Positions 54,134 through 64,000 of a DNA stretch of 64,000 nucleotides are shown here, in pieces. The position numbers and the translations under genes were made by a program. The notes beneath the pieces are model-generated. The model saw only the letters and a program-made list of their open reading frames with translations, was not told the origin of the DNA and ran no database searches. The DNA is taken from NCBI GenBank assembly GCA_022778805.1, contig JALFSN010000001.1, positions 1 through 64,000 of the forward strand, read 5' to 3'. Source of the DNA: Arcanobacterium sp. GTDB lineage: Bacteria; Actinomycetota; Actinomycetes; Actinomycetales; Actinomycetaceae. Every line of letters starts with the position of its first letter. The stretch's first letter is position 1.

Positions 54134-55489
54134 TCAATCTTTCAGCACTTCAGCAAGCCATGCTTGACGAGCAGCTAACGCCTCTTCAAACTCGTGCACT
54201 TTGCTCGTCTCACCAGCTGCCATAGCTTGGGCAATTTGCTCTTCTAGCTCCGCGATGAGCGCCTCTAATTGAGCGGCCATTCCGTTGGAGCGTTCCTCTT
54301 TGTCGGGGTCGCTCTTTTGCCATTCTGCTTGATCAGCGTCACGGATAGCGCGCTCGATATCACGCATTCGGCCTTCGGTACGGTTCACGTCGGCGCGCGG
54401 TACTCTGCCAATAGCATCCCACTCTTCGCCGATTGCACGGATGGCTTCTTTTGCCTGTGCCACATCAGTGATCGGCAGTAGTGCCTCAGCTTTTTCTAGC
54501 AGTGCCAACTTCGCCGCTAGATTGGCTGCATATTCTTCATCAATGGAGGCGTTATGGGCGTTACGAGCATCAAAGAACACTTGTTGAGCAGCGCGGAAAC
54601 GCGCCCACAGCTTATCGTCGTCTCTCTTAGTGGAGCGCCCTGCGCGTTTCCATTCCTCCATGAGCTGCCGGTAAGTCGCAGATGTGGCGCCCCAGTCGGT
54701 AGAATTTTGGATCTTTTCCGCTTCGGCAATAATTGCCTCTTTTCGGGCAATAGTAGCTTTGTGCTGTGCCTCCAGCTCGGAGAAGTGCTGCCGCCGGTGG
54801 CGGTCAAACTGAGTACGAGCGCTACTAAAGCGCTTCCACAGAGCTTCCTCAGCTGTGCGATCGAGACGAGCGCCATGGCGCTGGGCATATTTCCACTGAT
54901 CCAGCAGTTGCACGAACTTTTGATGTGAATCGCGCCAGTGAGTCGTCGCAGGATCTTGAGCACAGATCGCTTCAGCTTCCTCTACGATGCTCGTGCGCTC
55001 GGCAAGTGCCTTTTCTTTTGCTTCGGCGCGCTGCTCGGCCACTTCCACCTCGCGCTGCGCGAGGCGGGCATCGAGTGCGTCAGCGCGCTCTCTCAGCGAA
55101 GCGACATCCCCGATCACAGCTGGCTCGACGAGTTGCTCATGCAACGCGTGAAGAGATTTCTTTGCCTCCTCTGGGGAGATAGTAGCCATTCGAGATTCCA
55201 GCAGGGACACCTGTGCACGCAGGTCTAGAAAGCGGCGTACATAGATCATCAAGGCGTCTTTTTCGGTGCCGCCAGCAGCATACTGACCAACGATTCGTTC
55301 AGGGGCATCTCCAGAGGAACGCAACCATACGTTGCCGTCGTTGTCTACGCGACCCCACGCCGCTGCCTCTGCAGCGGCTGTCTCGTCGATGGCGGGCTGG
55401 GGCTGGGATAGGACGGCAGACGGCTGTGCCACCTGCTGTGGCTTCGGAATCGGGTGTGGCATTGGGCGCGATGGCTGTGCTTCGGTCAT
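54134..55489 (-). CDS. DUF349 domain protein
   Basis: The protein has 451 residues. After a Pro/Gln-rich N-terminus of about 40 residues, repeated DUF349 helical units follow, each with a W-x-x-F/L core: THWRDSHQKFVQLLDQWKYA, ALWKRFSSARTQFD, LMEEWKRAGRSTKRDDDKLW and EEWDAIGRVPRADVNR. The protein is strongly charged with predicted coiled coils. DUF349 genes next to relA and hisS are conserved in Actinobacteria; the function is not established. AAAGGAG precedes ATG 55489. It is divergent from the metallo-hydrolase gene. Confidence 0.88.
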   Translation of the reverse strand: MTEAQPSRPMPHPIPKPQQVAQPSAVLSQPQPAIDETAAAEAAAWGRVDNDGNVWLRSSGDAPERIVGQYAAGGTEKDALMIYVRRFLDLRAQVSLLESRMATISPEEAKKSLHALHEQLVEPAVIGDVASLRERADALDARLAQREVEVAEQRAEAKEKALAERTSIVEEAEAICAQDPATTHWRDSHQKFVQLLDQWKYAQRHGARLDRTAEEALWKRFSSARTQFDRHRRQHFSELEAQHKATIARKEAIIAEAEKIQNSTDWGATSATYRQLMEEWKRAGRSTKRDDDKLWARFRAAQQVFFDARNAHNASIDEEYAANLAAKLALLEKAEALLPITDVAQAKEAIRAIGEEWDAIGRVPRADVNRTEGRMRDIERAIRDADQAEWQKSDPDKEERSNGMAAQLEALIAELEEQIAQAMAAGETSKVHEFEEALAARQAWLAEVLKD

Positions 55490-55610
55490 ATTCTGAGCTC
55501 CTTTAGACGGGGTAGGCGAGCGCCTCACCGTTCTCGAATGAACAATCCGCAGTCTACTCGCATTTGCTGCCGTTAAGCACGCCGCTGTTTATTCAGGTAG
55601 CGTAAGCACT

Positions 55611-56336
55611 ATGGAGATCAGCAGATATTCGCAGACATTCTTCGAGGCAAATTGCTACCTGATCGTTCCCGATTCAGGGTCTGAGGCGCTCGTCGTCGAT
55701 CCAGGCGCCGGCGCAGCGGCATGGGTGCCAGGAGAATTAGAGCGGAGTGGTCTCAGCCTTGGCGCCGTGTTACTCACGCACGGGCATGCCGATCACCTGT
55801 GGGATGCGGCAGCTATTGCTGGCGATGCCCCTGTATATCTTGCCGCTCCAGACATGTATCGCATTGACGATCCGCTTTCGCAGATGACGATGCTTGGCGC
55901 GCAGTTGGGGTTTGAACGGATGGGAGCTGCTGATCATTGGGTGAAACCGCCCAGGATGCGAGTGCTGCCACCTGAAATTTTTTCGCGCGACGTCTCCCTC
56001 GTTTCAGGATTGCCCATGCGGGCAGTAGCAACGCCAGGGCACACCGAAGGATCGGCGGTATTTCTTTTTGCCGGAGCCGTGCACAGCGCTTTTGATCAAG
56101 CGCTGGTCAGTGAAACCGAACCGCGCACGTACATGCTCAGCGGTGACGTGCTGTTTGCTGGGAGCGTGGGACGCACAGACCTGCCAGGCGGAGATCAGCG
56201 GGAGATGGAAGCGTCACTGCGCTTCCTGGTGAACGTAATCAAGCCAGACGTCTTCGTCCTCCCTGGGCATGGAGGCCCAACCACGATATTCCACGAAACT
56301 CGTCATAACCCTTACGTCCATGCGGCGATGAGCTGA
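55611..56336 (+). CDS. Metallo-beta-lactamase-fold hydrolase (glyoxalase II-like)
   Basis: The protein has 241 residues. The metal-binding motif LLTHGHADHLWD lies at about 56-67, with further ligands in ATPGHTEGSAV, SGDVLFAGSVGRTDLPGGD and LPGHGGPTTI. This is the hydroxyacylglutathione-hydrolase-like subgroup; Actinobacteria lack glutathione or use other thiols, so the thioester substrate is uncertain. ATG 55611 lies 7 nt behind TAGCGT, consistent with a leaderless mRNA. hisS follows at 64 bp. Confidence 0.88.
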   Translation: MEISRYSQTFFEANCYLIVPDSGSEALVVDPGAGAAAWVPGELERSGLSLGAVLLTHGHADHLWDAAAIAGDAPVYLAAPDMYRIDDPLSQMTMLGAQLGFERMGAADHWVKPPRMRVLPPEIFSRDVSLVSGLPMRAVATPGHTEGSAVFLFAGAVHSAFDQALVSETEPRTYMLSGDVLFAGSVGRTDLPGGDQREMEASLRFLVNVIKPDVFVLPGHGGPTTIFHETRHNPYVHAAMS

Positions 56337-56400
56337 CGGCGCGTCCACATGCCGTCGGCCATCATTTAGAAATATGGCCAATGGGTGCGAGAATAGGCGC

Positions 56401-57747
56401 ATGGCGAAAATTGCATCTCTATCTGGATTTCCTGAATGGCTCCCTGAAGACCGTATCGTTGAACAGACTGTGTTGGATACGTTGCGCTCCACGTTTGAGC
56501 TGCATGGCTTTTCAGGGATTGAGACTCGCGCTGTAGAGCCAGTGAGCCAGCTGCTGAGCAAAGGGGAGACGAGCAAAGAGATTTACTTGCTCTCACGGTT
56601 GCAGGCGAACTCGGATGGCCAGCACAAGAATGAGGCACAGCTCGGTTTGCATTTTGATCTCACCGTGCCGCTAGCTCGCTACGTCCTCGAACATGCGGGA
56701 CATCTCGATTTCCCGTTCCGCCGTTACCAGATTCAGAAAGTGTGGCGTGGTGAACGTCCGCAAGATGGGCGTTTCCGCGAGTTCATCCAGGCAGATGTGG
56801 ACGTCGTCGGTCGGGATACTCTAGCTTTTCACCACGAAATCGAGTTGCCGCTAGTGATGGTAGATGCGCTCTCTCGTCTGCCGATTCCGCGGGTCGTCAT
56901 TCGCGCGTCCAATCGTAAAGTGGCGCAGGGCTTCTATGAGGCTATCGGAATTGAAGACGTGGAAGAGACGCTGCGGATTCTTGACAAGCTCGATAAAGTG
57001 GGGCCACAGGTCGTCACTGAGATGCTGTGTGACGGGGTACATGCCACTGCCGATCAAGCTCGCCTTGCTTTGGAACTCGCTTCTATTACCGGCTCTGATG
57101 CCAGCTTTGCTGATCGAGTCACGGCACTGGGATATCGCTCGCCACTGCTCGATGCTGGCTTGGAGGAACTGGTCAATCTGGTGGAGGGTGCAAATGAACT
57201 CATTCCAGGATCGTTGAGCGCGGATCTGAAAATCGCGCGCGGTCTCGACTACTACACCGGATCGGTCTACGAGAGCACACTTATCGGACATGAAGATCTA
57301 GGGTCGGTCTGTTCTGGCGGACGCTATGACTCACTGGTGTCAGACGGAAAACGCACATATCCAGGAGTGGGACTCTCCATCGGCGTCTCTCGTATTCTCG
57401 CTCGGGTGATCGGCGGAGGACTGGTGAAATCAGACCGGAAGGTGCCAGCAGCAGTACTGGTGGCTGTCAATGATGAGGAAGAACGCCGTCACGCCGAAAA
57501 AACGGCGTATCAACTGCGTTCACGTGGCATTCCCACGGAAGTCAGCCCCACGAGCGCCAAATTCGGCAAACAGATTAAGTATGCCGACAAACGCGGTATT
57601 CCATTCGTCTGGTTTACATCCGATGAAGGCGAACAAGTCAAAGACATCCGTTCAGGAGAACAGGTAGACGCCGATCCGGCGCAGTGGATGCCACCCGCGC
57701 AGGATCTGCATCCGCATCTGTCTGCACTCTCTGAGTCGCTCTCCTGA
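56401..57747 (+). CDS. hisS: Histidyl-tRNA synthetase
   Basis: The protein has 448 residues of class II. Motif 1 region GFPEWLPEDRIVEQTVLDTL, motif 2 FRRYQIQKVWRGERPQDGRFREF, the HisRS-specific ARGLDYYTGSVYE (here KIARGLDYYTGSVYE) and the C-terminal anticodon-binding domain are present. ATG 56401 is chosen because it starts the conserved region; GAGAAT lies 6 nt upstream. An earlier in-frame start at 56374 lacks support. Followed by a convergent transporter gene. Confidence 0.94.
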   Translation: MAKIASLSGFPEWLPEDRIVEQTVLDTLRSTFELHGFSGIETRAVEPVSQLLSKGETSKEIYLLSRLQANSDGQHKNEAQLGLHFDLTVPLARYVLEHAGHLDFPFRRYQIQKVWRGERPQDGRFREFIQADVDVVGRDTLAFHHEIELPLVMVDALSRLPIPRVVIRASNRKVAQGFYEAIGIEDVEETLRILDKLDKVGPQVVTEMLCDGVHATADQARLALELASITGSDASFADRVTALGYRSPLLDAGLEELVNLVEGANELIPGSLSADLKIARGLDYYTGSVYESTLIGHEDLGSVCSGGRYDSLVSDGKRTYPGVGLSIGVSRILARVIGGGLVKSDRKVPAAVLVAVNDEEERRHAEKTAYQLRSRGIPTEVSPTSAKFGKQIKYADKRGIPFVWFTSDEGEQVKDIRSGEQVDADPAQWMPPAQDLHPHLSALSESLS

Positions 57748-57856
57748 GTATCTGAGAGCCAGAGTCTCAGGGGTTTCTTCAAGCACAGCGAAGTTCCCTG
57801 AAAAGCTCCCCGAGACGCACCAAGGGTGCAGCTAGGAGTGAAGTTCCTGATATGGA

Positions 57857-59269
57857 TTAATCGCCTGCTGATGTATCTGTGGTATCGACGCGAGCGCGCG
57901 CTCCCACCCAAATGCTGAAAGCAGCCAGTACACACTGGAAAATAATAGTGGCGGCAAAGGCTCCCCGCCCCAGCGAGTACGTGAGGGCAAAAATGATGCC
58001 GCCATAAGCGACGAACAGCGCAGCACCGAGAGTATCGGCCACGGTGAGAGCAGACGAGACTTCTCCATGCCTTTCAGGAGGAGTGAGAGAGAGCGCATGG
58101 ACGGCTGCCGCCGGAAATGCCAGCCCCAAGCCAAGTCCTGAGACGAGCCAGCCGAAAAACACAAACCACGCCGAGCCTCCTGGGATGAGTGCGATGAGCG
58201 TGGTGAGCATACCGATCAGCTGTAGGGTAGGGCCAATCACAAACAGTGTGGCTCGCTGGCGCTGATCGGTGATCTTGCCTTGTATCCACGCTCCTAGTGC
58301 CCACATCACTGAACTGATGGTGAGGATGAGTCCGGCTTTCGTCGGGCTCCAATGGTGGACGTTCTTCAGCATGAGCAAGAGGTAGAGTTCGGTGGCCGTC
58401 AGCGTACCGTTGATCAGGATTCGCAGAGCGACAGTGGCAGGTACGCCGCGTCGCAGCGCAAAAGTTCCTCTCGGCAACAGTGCGCGGGATGAGAAGAATA
58501 GAACGGTGGAGAGCGCAAGCGTGACGGCGAGCGCGGCGGTGCCTATCTGGGCCGGATCGGTTCCTGAAAGCACCTGAAGAATGCCGATCACCACGCCGCT
58601 GAGCAAGGCACTCACCCAGAGTGTGCGTCCTAGGTGGAGCGCCGTCACCGCGTGAATAGCTGGAAACTGCCGGATATGCACCACGGCTGTGGGGGCGATG
58701 AGGATAAACAAAATCGGGCAGATGGCGAAGACGGCACGCCAATGCACATACTCAACGAGCAATCCCGCCAGCGATGGCCCTACCAGTGAGGGAACGATCC
58801 ACGCCATTGAGAGGGCGGCGAAGAATGCGGGCTGCTTATCAGGTCTGATAAACGCCCCGATCATCACGTAGAGCGGGACGACGAGCAGTCCAGCTCCGAT
58901 GCCCTGGATAGCACGACCAACGATAATCCAATAGATATCAGGGGCTCCAGTAGCCACAATCAATCCGGCTATGAACGTCGAGGCTCCTATATACAACACT
59001 GGTTTGGGCCCTTTTGCATCGCACCAGGGGCCGGCAAATGCCGTGGTGATGAGCTGCGTGGCCATCGGGATTCCAGAAGCGAGGGCATAGAAGCGCTCAC
59101 CGTTGAGAGCACTCACCACGTAGGGCATAGCGGTAGAAACTGCCAATGCCTCAAAGGCCACCAGAGTGACGACGGTGACGGCAATCACCTTGAACCATCG
59201 TGCGAGCCGCCCATTCACCTGTTCATACAGGTGCGAGGATTCATTCGCGTGTGTCTGTACTTCGCCCAT
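57857..59269 (-). CDS. MFS drug/metabolite exporter (DHA type)
   Basis: The protein has 470 residues with 12-14 predicted helices after a hydrophilic N-terminus of about 25 residues. Helix 1 reads VIAVTVVTLVAFEALAVSTA, followed by MPYVVSALNG; motif A-like DAKGPKPVLYIG follows helix 2, and GRAIQGIGAGLLVVPLYVMI is the helix 4-5 region typical of drug:proton antiporters. It is oriented opposite to hisS and aspS and interrupts an otherwise conserved housekeeping order. The substrate is unknown. Confidence 0.82.
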   Translation of the reverse strand: MGEVQTHANESSHLYEQVNGRLARWFKVIAVTVVTLVAFEALAVSTAMPYVVSALNGERFYALASGIPMATQLITTAFAGPWCDAKGPKPVLYIGASTFIAGLIVATGAPDIYWIIVGRAIQGIGAGLLVVPLYVMIGAFIRPDKQPAFFAALSMAWIVPSLVGPSLAGLLVEYVHWRAVFAICPILFILIAPTAVVHIRQFPAIHAVTALHLGRTLWVSALLSGVVIGILQVLSGTDPAQIGTAALAVTLALSTVLFFSSRALLPRGTFALRRGVPATVALRILINGTLTATELYLLLMLKNVHHWSPTKAGLILTISSVMWALGAWIQGKITDQRQRATLFVIGPTLQLIGMLTTLIALIPGGSAWFVFFGWLVSGLGLGLAFPAAAVHALSLTPPERHGEVSSALTVADTLGAALFVAYGGIIFALTYSLGRGAFAATIIFQCVLAAFSIWVGARARVDTTDTSAGD

Positions 59270-59510
59270 ATCTTCATACTGCTGGGAGAGGAGAAAAAGC
59301 GCAAATATACCGTCGCTTGGTATACAGACATCTTCGGGATGTGGATGTCTCCCAGTTCAAGCGGGTCTGCGGCGGGTCGTGATGGTGCGCAGTTGTGGAG
59401 CAGTGAAGTGATGTGGCGTAAACTGAGCGGGTGCTCATCGCCTGTCTCGCGATGAGCTGTAGCCCGCCCGTCTCGCGGGTGAATAGTACAGTCAAAAGAA
59501 AGGGGTACGC

Positions 59511-61325
59511 GTGTTACGCACCCGAATGGCAGGTTCTCTGCGCAAAGAAGATATCGGCTCTGAAGTCACGCTCACTGGGTGGGTGGACCGGCGGCGCGAT
59601 CACGGCGGGATTGCATTCATTGATCTGAGAGATGCCTCCGGCATTGCACAGGTGACGATCCGTGAAGAGGTGGCGCACGAACTGCGCAGCGAATACGTCA
59701 TCAAAGTGGTGGGCATCGTGAATGAGCGCCCTGAGGGCAACGCTAATGCCAGCATTGCCACGGGCGAGATCGAAGTTGAAGCGAGTAGCGTGGACGTGCT
59801 CAATCCTGCTGCTCCACTCCCATTCCAAGTGAGTGATCACGCTGAAGATGCCGGCACCGTCAATGAGGAGACGCGCCTCAAATACCGTTATCTAGACCTG
59901 CGTCGCAGCTATGAACAGAAAGCTATCAGGCTACGCGCCAAAGTGAATCAGGCTGCACGCCGTGTGCTGGACGGGCATGACTTTGTAGAAATTGAAACCC
60001 CAACTCTCATCCGTTCCACTCCGGAGGGTGCACGCGACTTCATTGTGCCCGCGCGGCTCTCCCCAGGGAGCTGGTATGCACTGCCGCAGAGCCCACAGCT
60101 CTTCAAACAGCTACTGATGGTAGCGGGTATGGAGAAGTATTATCAGATTGCGCGCTGCTATCGAGACGAAGACTTCCGCGCAGACCGGCAGCCAGAGTTT
60201 ACACAGCTTGACGTCGAAATGAGCTTTGTAACCCAAGAAGATGTCATAGCCGTAGCTGAGGACGTACTCAAAAATGTGTGGGCTCTCATTGGCTACGATA
60301 TCCCCACGCCAATTCCGCATATAACGTTCAAAGAGGCTATGGAAAAGTACGGCTCAGACAAGCCAGATCTGCGTTTTGGACTGGAGCTGATTGACCTCAC
60401 CGAGTATTTCGCACATACGCCATTCCGAGTGTTCCAGGCGCCATACGTGGGCGCCGTAGTGATGCCAGGGGGTGCCAGCCAGCCGCGGCGCACGTTCGAC
60501 AAATGGCAAGAGTGGGCGAGAGCGCGCGGAGCCAAGGGCTTGGCATACGTCACCGTGAACGAAGAGGGCACAGTAGGTGGCCCCGTGGCCAAGAATATCT
60601 CAGAGGCCGAACGTGATGGGCTGCTCGCTGCCACTGGAGCCAAAGCTGGCGACTGCATCTTCTTTGCAGCCGGTGAAGCTAGCGACAGTCGTGAGTTGCT
60701 CGGAGCTGCCAGGCTGGAAATCGGCAAACGAGTCGGGCTGATCGATGAGAATGCGTGGAGTTTCGTGTGGGTGGTTGATGCTCCGCTCTTCAAACCCACG
60801 AAAGTTGCCCAAGCTGAGGGGGATGTGGCCGTGGGAGATGGCGCATGGACGGCAGTCCATCACGCTTTCACCTCTCCGAAGCCAGAATGGCTCGACACGT
60901 TCGACAAAGATCCAGGCAACGCGCTCGCCTATGCCTATGATATTGTGTGCAACGGCAATGAGATTGGTGGCGGATCTATCCGTATTCATCGCCGCGACGT
61001 ACAAGAGCGAGTCTTTAAAGTGATGGGGCTCTCGCAAGAGCAGGCTGAAGAAAAATTTGGATTCCTCCTCGAAGCGTTCAAATATGGCGCTCCGCCGCAC
61101 GGCGGGATCGCCTTTGGCTGGGATCGCATCGTCTCGCTGCTGATGAAAGCCCCGAGTATTCGCGATGTGATCGCTTTCCCGAAGATCGGCAACGGTTGGG
61201 ATCCGATGACGGATGCACCGGCTCCTATCACGATTCAGCAGCGCCGCGAAGCCGGCGTCGATGCCAAGCCCAAGAAGAAAGCTGATTCCGAGGCTGAAAA
61301 GCCGGCAGAAAAGGCAGGGGCATAA
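59511..61325 (+). CDS. aspS: Aspartyl-tRNA synthetase (possibly also charging tRNA-Asn)
   Basis: The protein has 604 residues of class IIb. OB-fold anticodon domain at the N-terminus ([20 protein letters not shown]), motif 1 [19 protein letters not shown], motif 2 [19 protein letters not shown], a bacterial GAD insert (about 290-420), and motif 3 [15 protein letters not shown] charged Lys/Glu/Ala-rich tail ends the protein. Whether it is discriminating depends on asnS or gatCAB elsewhere. GAAAGGGG precedes the GTG. Confidence 0.94.
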   Translation: MLRTRMAGSLRKEDIGSEVTLTGWVDRRRDHGGIAFIDLRDASGIAQVTIREEVAHELRSEYVIKVVGIVNERPEGNANASIATGEIEVEASSVDVLNPAAPLPFQVSDHAEDAGTVNEETRLKYRYLDLRRSYEQKAIRLRAKVNQAARRVLDGHDFVEIETPTLIRSTPEGARDFIVPARLSPGSWYALPQSPQLFKQLLMVAGMEKYYQIARCYRDEDFRADRQPEFTQLDVEMSFVTQEDVIAVAEDVLKNVWALIGYDIPTPIPHITFKEAMEKYGSDKPDLRFGLELIDLTEYFAHTPFRVFQAPYVGAVVMPGGASQPRRTFDKWQEWARARGAKGLAYVTVNEEGTVGGPVAKNISEAERDGLLAATGAKAGDCIFFAAGEASDSRELLGAARLEIGKRVGLIDENAWSFVWVVDAPLFKPTKVAQAEGDVAVGDGAWTAVHHAFTSPKPEWLDTFDKDPGNALAYAYDIVCNGNEIGGGSIRIHRRDVQERVFKVMGLSQEQAEEKFGFLLEAFKYGAPPHGGIAFGWDRIVSLLMKAPSIRDVIAFPKIGNGWDPMTDAPAPITIQQRREAGVDAKPKKKADSEAEKPAEKAGA

Positions 61326-61413
61326 AGCATAAATTTGCATTAAAACCGCACTGCATCACTCGCCATCACGGCGTGTCATGGCAGATTGCGGAAGTATGCA
61401 GCGGCTCTGGGCG

Positions 61414-61451
61414 GGGTGGGGGCTGTGCATGGAGCACAGCCCCCACCCTTT
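61414..61451 (+). terminator. Terminator after aspS
   Basis: GGGTGGGGGCTGTGC (61414-61428) and GCACAGCCCCCACCC (61434-61448) form a perfect 15 bp stem with an ATGGA loop, followed by TTT. It separates aspS from rarA. Confidence 0.9.
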
Positions 61452-61522
61452 GCTCTCCTCGCGCTCTAACTTACATTTCATGCTGTTCAGCTTTTCCTTG
61501 AGGCCGGTTCTAGGATAGAACT

Positions 61523-62863
61523 ATGGATTTATTTGAGAGCGCGGGGAGAGATGCACAGGGGCGGCCACTTTCTGAGGGCGCGCCATTGGCTGTGCGAATG
61601 CGGCCACGCACCGTGGACGAAGTGCTTGGCCAGGATCATTTGCTGCGTCCTGGCCAACCGCTACGCCGTTTGATTGAGCCAGACGGACGTGGCGCGCCGA
61701 CGTCAGTCTTTCTCTGGGGGCCGCCTGGAATTGGCAAAACGACTCTGGCCTACCTCGTAGCCCGCCAGGGAGAGCGCGAGTTTGTGGAAATTTCTGCCGT
61801 GAGCGCCGGCGTAAAAGAGCTGCGCGACGTCATTCATCAGGCGAAAGATCGCCTCGTGATGGGCGGACGGGAGACGGTGCTCTTCATTGACGAAGTTCAC
61901 CGCTTTTCTAAAACCCAGCAAGATGCGCTGCTCCCAGCAGTGGAAAATCGGTGGGTAATTTTGATTGCCGCCACCACTGAAAACCCAAGCTTTTCAGTGA
62001 TCGCGCCGCTGCTGTCGCGCTCCTTGCTGCTCACGCTGCACCCGCTTTCCGAAGCACACATCTCTGAACTGCTCTCACGTGCTCTGTCTGACCCGCGCGG
62101 TTACGGTGGCACGCGGGAGCTTGCCGACGACGCCCGCGAAGCGGTGATCCGACTCGCTGGCAACGACGCTCGCCGTTCGCTCACTATTTTGGAAGCAGCC
62201 GCAGGCGCGGGGCACAATCCGATCACGCTTGAAGATGTCGAAGAAGCTGTCGATGTCTATGCGGTGCGCTACGATCGCTCTGGCGATCAGCATTACGACG
62301 TCATCAGCGCTTTTATCAAATCAATTCGTGGCTCCGACGTCGATGCTGCCATACATTACCTGGCGCGGATGCTGGAAGCGGGAGAAGATCCGCGCTTTAT
62401 CGCGCGCAGGCTCATGATCAGTGCAGCAGAAGACATAGGCATGGCAGACCCCTCAGCGCTGCAGACAGCTACGGCTGCCGCACAGTCGGTCGCTCTGGTA
62501 GGAATGCCAGAAGCGCGCATTATTCTCGCTGAAGCCGTGGTGTATCTAGCTACTGCGCCGAAATCAAACCGCGCGTATCAGGCGATTAATGCCGCGATTG
62601 CCGACGTGCGCAGCGGAAGAATTGGTGCTGTGCCAGTGCATTTACGCGATAAATCCGTGAAGGCGTCACGGATTGCTGCCGAACAAACGGGGCATGACGC
62701 TGACTATCTGTATGCTCACGACCAGCCAGGGGCAATTGCGCGCCAACAGTATTTGCCTGACGAGCTCAAAGACGTGCGCTACTACGAGCCGACGCAGCGA
62801 GGTTTCGAGGCCAACATCACGCAGCGACTGGCCGTTATCAATGACGTGCTGGGCAAGGAGTAG
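61523..62863 (+). CDS. rarA: Replication-associated recombination protein RarA (MgsA)
   Basis: The protein has 446 residues and an AAA+ clamp-loader-like ATPase. Walker A is [16 protein letters not shown] (about 67-82), Walker [21 protein letters not shown], sensor 1 [12 protein letters not shown]. The C-terminal MgsA tetramerisation region includes [20 protein letters not shown] and AIADVRSG. It acts at stalled replication forks. ATG 61523 is 6 nt behind TAGGAT, again leaderless-like. Confidence 0.94.
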   Translation: MDLFESAGRDAQGRPLSEGAPLAVRMRPRTVDEVLGQDHLLRPGQPLRRLIEPDGRGAPTSVFLWGPPGIGKTTLAYLVARQGEREFVEISAVSAGVKELRDVIHQAKDRLVMGGRETVLFIDEVHRFSKTQQDALLPAVENRWVILIAATTENPSFSVIAPLLSRSLLLTLHPLSEAHISELLSRALSDPRGYGGTRELADDAREAVIRLAGNDARRSLTILEAAAGAGHNPITLEDVEEAVDVYAVRYDRSGDQHYDVISAFIKSIRGSDVDAAIHYLARMLEAGEDPRFIARRLMISAAEDIGMADPSALQTATAAAQSVALVGMPEARIILAEAVVYLATAPKSNRAYQAINAAIADVRSGRIGAVPVHLRDKSVKASRIAAEQTGHDADYLYAHDQPGAIARQQYLPDELKDVRYYEPTQRGFEANITQRLAVINDVLGKE

Positions 62864-63032
62864 TGCTATCCTTGAGCAGTTGCTACCTCGGTGGCGTGTA
62901 GCTGCAGATGTGCTTAGCTACCGTTCGCGAGCGAGGAGTGACGATACCAACCTGGGATCTTAGCTGATGTTGATCCCGCAGCAGGTGGCACCGTGCCGCT
63001 CGCTGTGCCATAGATGCGACAGGAGATAATAT

Positions 63033-63653
63033 ATGGCTGGAAATCGTGCCCGTAAGGCCGTGCGTCAATCGCGCGCTTTAGGAATCGCTCTCACCCCTAA
63101 GGCAGAGAAGTATTTGCAACGTCGCCCGTATCGTCCAGGTGAGCATGGACGTGGCCGCGTCAAGGATTCCGACTACTCCATTCGTCTGAAAGAGAAGCAG
63201 CGCCTGCGTGCCCAGTATGGCATTCGCGAAGCTCAGATGCGCAAAGTGTGGAATGATGCTCGCCGTATGGATGGGATGGCCGGTGAAAACCTCGTGAGTT
63301 TGCTTGAGCGGCGTCTGGATGCTCTAGTTTTGCGCGCTGGCTTTGCCCGCACGATTGCACAGGCACGCCAGGTAGTCGTGCACCGTCACGTGCTGGTGGA
63401 TGGCCAGCTCGTAGACCGGCCGAGCTATCGCGTAAAGCCTGGCCAGATTATTCAGATAAAGCCCAAGAGCCAGACCTCGCCGCAGTTTGTGGCGGCTGCT
63501 AAAGGCCAGCATGCAGACGTCCTGCCAAAGGTGCCTGAATACCTCAAGGTGGATCTGACGAAGCTCCGCGCCGAATTAGTGCGTGAGCCAAAGCGCGCTG
63601 AAGTGCCAGTCCAGTGCGACGTTCAACTCGTGGTTGAGCACTATTCACGCTGA
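63033..63653 (+). CDS. rpsD: 30S ribosomal protein S4
   Basis: The protein has 206 residues. RPYRPGEHGRGRVKDSDYSI at about 31 and the S4 RNA-binding domain (LLERRLDALVLRAGFARTIA; VVHRHVLVDGQLVDRPSYRV) are clear. The N-terminal zinc-binding cysteines of some S4 proteins are absent (C-minus form). ACAGGAG precedes the ATG. It stands outside the alpha operon, alone between rarA and alaS, as in many Actinobacteria. Confidence 0.96.
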   Translation: MAGNRARKAVRQSRALGIALTPKAEKYLQRRPYRPGEHGRGRVKDSDYSIRLKEKQRLRAQYGIREAQMRKVWNDARRMDGMAGENLVSLLERRLDALVLRAGFARTIAQARQVVVHRHVLVDGQLVDRPSYRVKPGQIIQIKPKSQTSPQFVAAAKGQHADVLPKVPEYLKVDLTKLRAELVREPKRAEVPVQCDVQLVVEHYSR

Positions 63654-63683
63654 TGCTAAACCGGCATAGCTAAACTGGGGGCA

Positions 63684-63720
63684 AGCGCGCCACGGCTCAG
63701 CCGCGGCGCGCTACCTTTTC
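63684..63720 (+). terminator. Terminator after rpsD
   Basis: AGCGCGCCACGGCT (63684-63697) and AGCCGCGGCGCGCT (63699-63712) fold into a GC-rich stem with one mismatch, followed by ACCTTTTC. Confidence 0.8.
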
Positions 63721-63890
63721 GCGGAGCGGTATGCGTGGCGGCGAGCATCTGCGAAGACCGAACAGCCTTACGAAGGCCTAGCAGCTCTACGAAGATGCTG
63801 CAGAGATAATGCTGCGGTGTCGCATGATGTGCCCCAGTGAGACTAGGCTGATAGATAGCGAAACATACGGATACAGTGAAGGAATTGTTC

Positions 63891-64000
63891 ATGCGCAGTG
63901 CGGAAATCCGAAACCGTTGGTTACATTACTTTCAGGAACATGGTCACACGATCAAAGAGAGCGTGCCACTGGTTTCTCCAGATCCCTCTATTCTCTTCAC
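63891..64000 (+). CDS. alaS: Alanyl-tRNA synthetase, N-terminal fragment
   Basis: Only the first 36 residues lie in the window: MRSAEIRNRWLHYFQEHGHT, then the V-P-L-V-S-P-D-P-S segment. The S-A-E-I-R-x-x-W-L-x-x-F-x-x-x-G-H start is diagnostic of AlaRS. AAGGAA lies before the ATG. It is preceded by 237 bp that hold the rpsD terminator and no other gene. Confidence 0.93.
   Translation, partial: MRSAEIRNRWLHYFQEHGHTIKESVPLVSPDPSILF

Noticed and set aside
53494-54225. Plus-strand frame of 243 codons after relA
   Set aside because: The minus-strand frame over the same bases has a ribosome binding site and AbiEi-like motifs, and the plus frame runs into the antisense of the DUF349 gene.
57752-57780. 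Terminator between hisS and the MFS gene
   Set aside because: CTGAGA/TCTCAG gives only a 6 bp stem with a long loop, too weak to list as a feature.
62864-63032. tRNA gene between rarA and rpsD
   Set aside because: No cloverleaf with a T-loop GTTCRA and matching acceptor stem could be formed. I found no tRNA or rRNA gene in the window.

Overview
The window is a 64 kb piece of an actinobacterial chromosome of moderate GC. The housekeeping order yebC-ruvC-ruvA-ruvB-yajC-secD-secF-apt-relA, followed by a DUF349 gene, a metallo-hydrolase gene, hisS, aspS, rarA, rpsD and alaS, is typical of Actinobacteria. Other signs are the GT4-type glycogen synthase beside glgC, frequent GTG starts, and many start codons 6-8 nt behind a TANNNT -10 box (leaderless mRNAs). 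LuxS, ThrE and the moderate GC suggest an Actinomycetaceae-like organism, but I cannot name the genus from sequence alone.

Layout. 1-1945: right end of a phase-variable type I restriction locus, with two head-to-head HsdS target-recognition cassettes, inverted repeats and a tyrosine recombinase. 2263-8992: catabolic cluster (DhaK-DhaL kinase, RpiB-like, TIM-like, cyclase-family hydrolase, MFS importer, lactonase-type amidohydrolase). Its first two units share an operator-like dyad placed over their -10 boxes. The isomerases carry active-site changes that fit a four-carbon (tetrulose phosphate) substrate better than ribose-5-P or glyceraldehyde-3-P. 9186-25623: DEDDh exonuclease, ParE-type topoisomerase, carAB, ABC-F protein, glgC and glgA, a solitary ABC ATPase, an NfeD/SPFH pair, an XRE regulator and TrmL. 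25764-27727: aldo-keto reductase and a coupled methyltransferase. 28056-37300: branched-chain amino acid block (ilvD, ilvBNC) around an AspT-type antiporter and a ThrE-type exporter; ilvBNC has a leader peptide and an attenuator. 37587-41189: small membrane protein, luxS, thrS, Nudix. 41361-53430: yebC, the Holliday-junction genes ruvCAB, the Sec accessory genes yajC-secDF, apt and relA. 53551-64000: AbiEi-like protein, DUF349 protein, metallo-beta-lactamase-fold hydrolase, hisS, an MFS exporter, aspS, rarA, rpsD and the start of alaS.

The most unusual structure lies between apt and relA. A 1915 bp element (49130-51044) has 15 bp terminal inverted repeats and is flanked by a 76-79 bp direct repeat that copies the relA promoter region. 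Inside are a decayed transposase C-terminus resembling the IS1634/IS1549 group, which is known for very long target duplications, and two AT-rich passenger genes: an unknown secreted protein and a small membrane protein. I read it as a cargo-carrying, non-autonomous insertion cassette.
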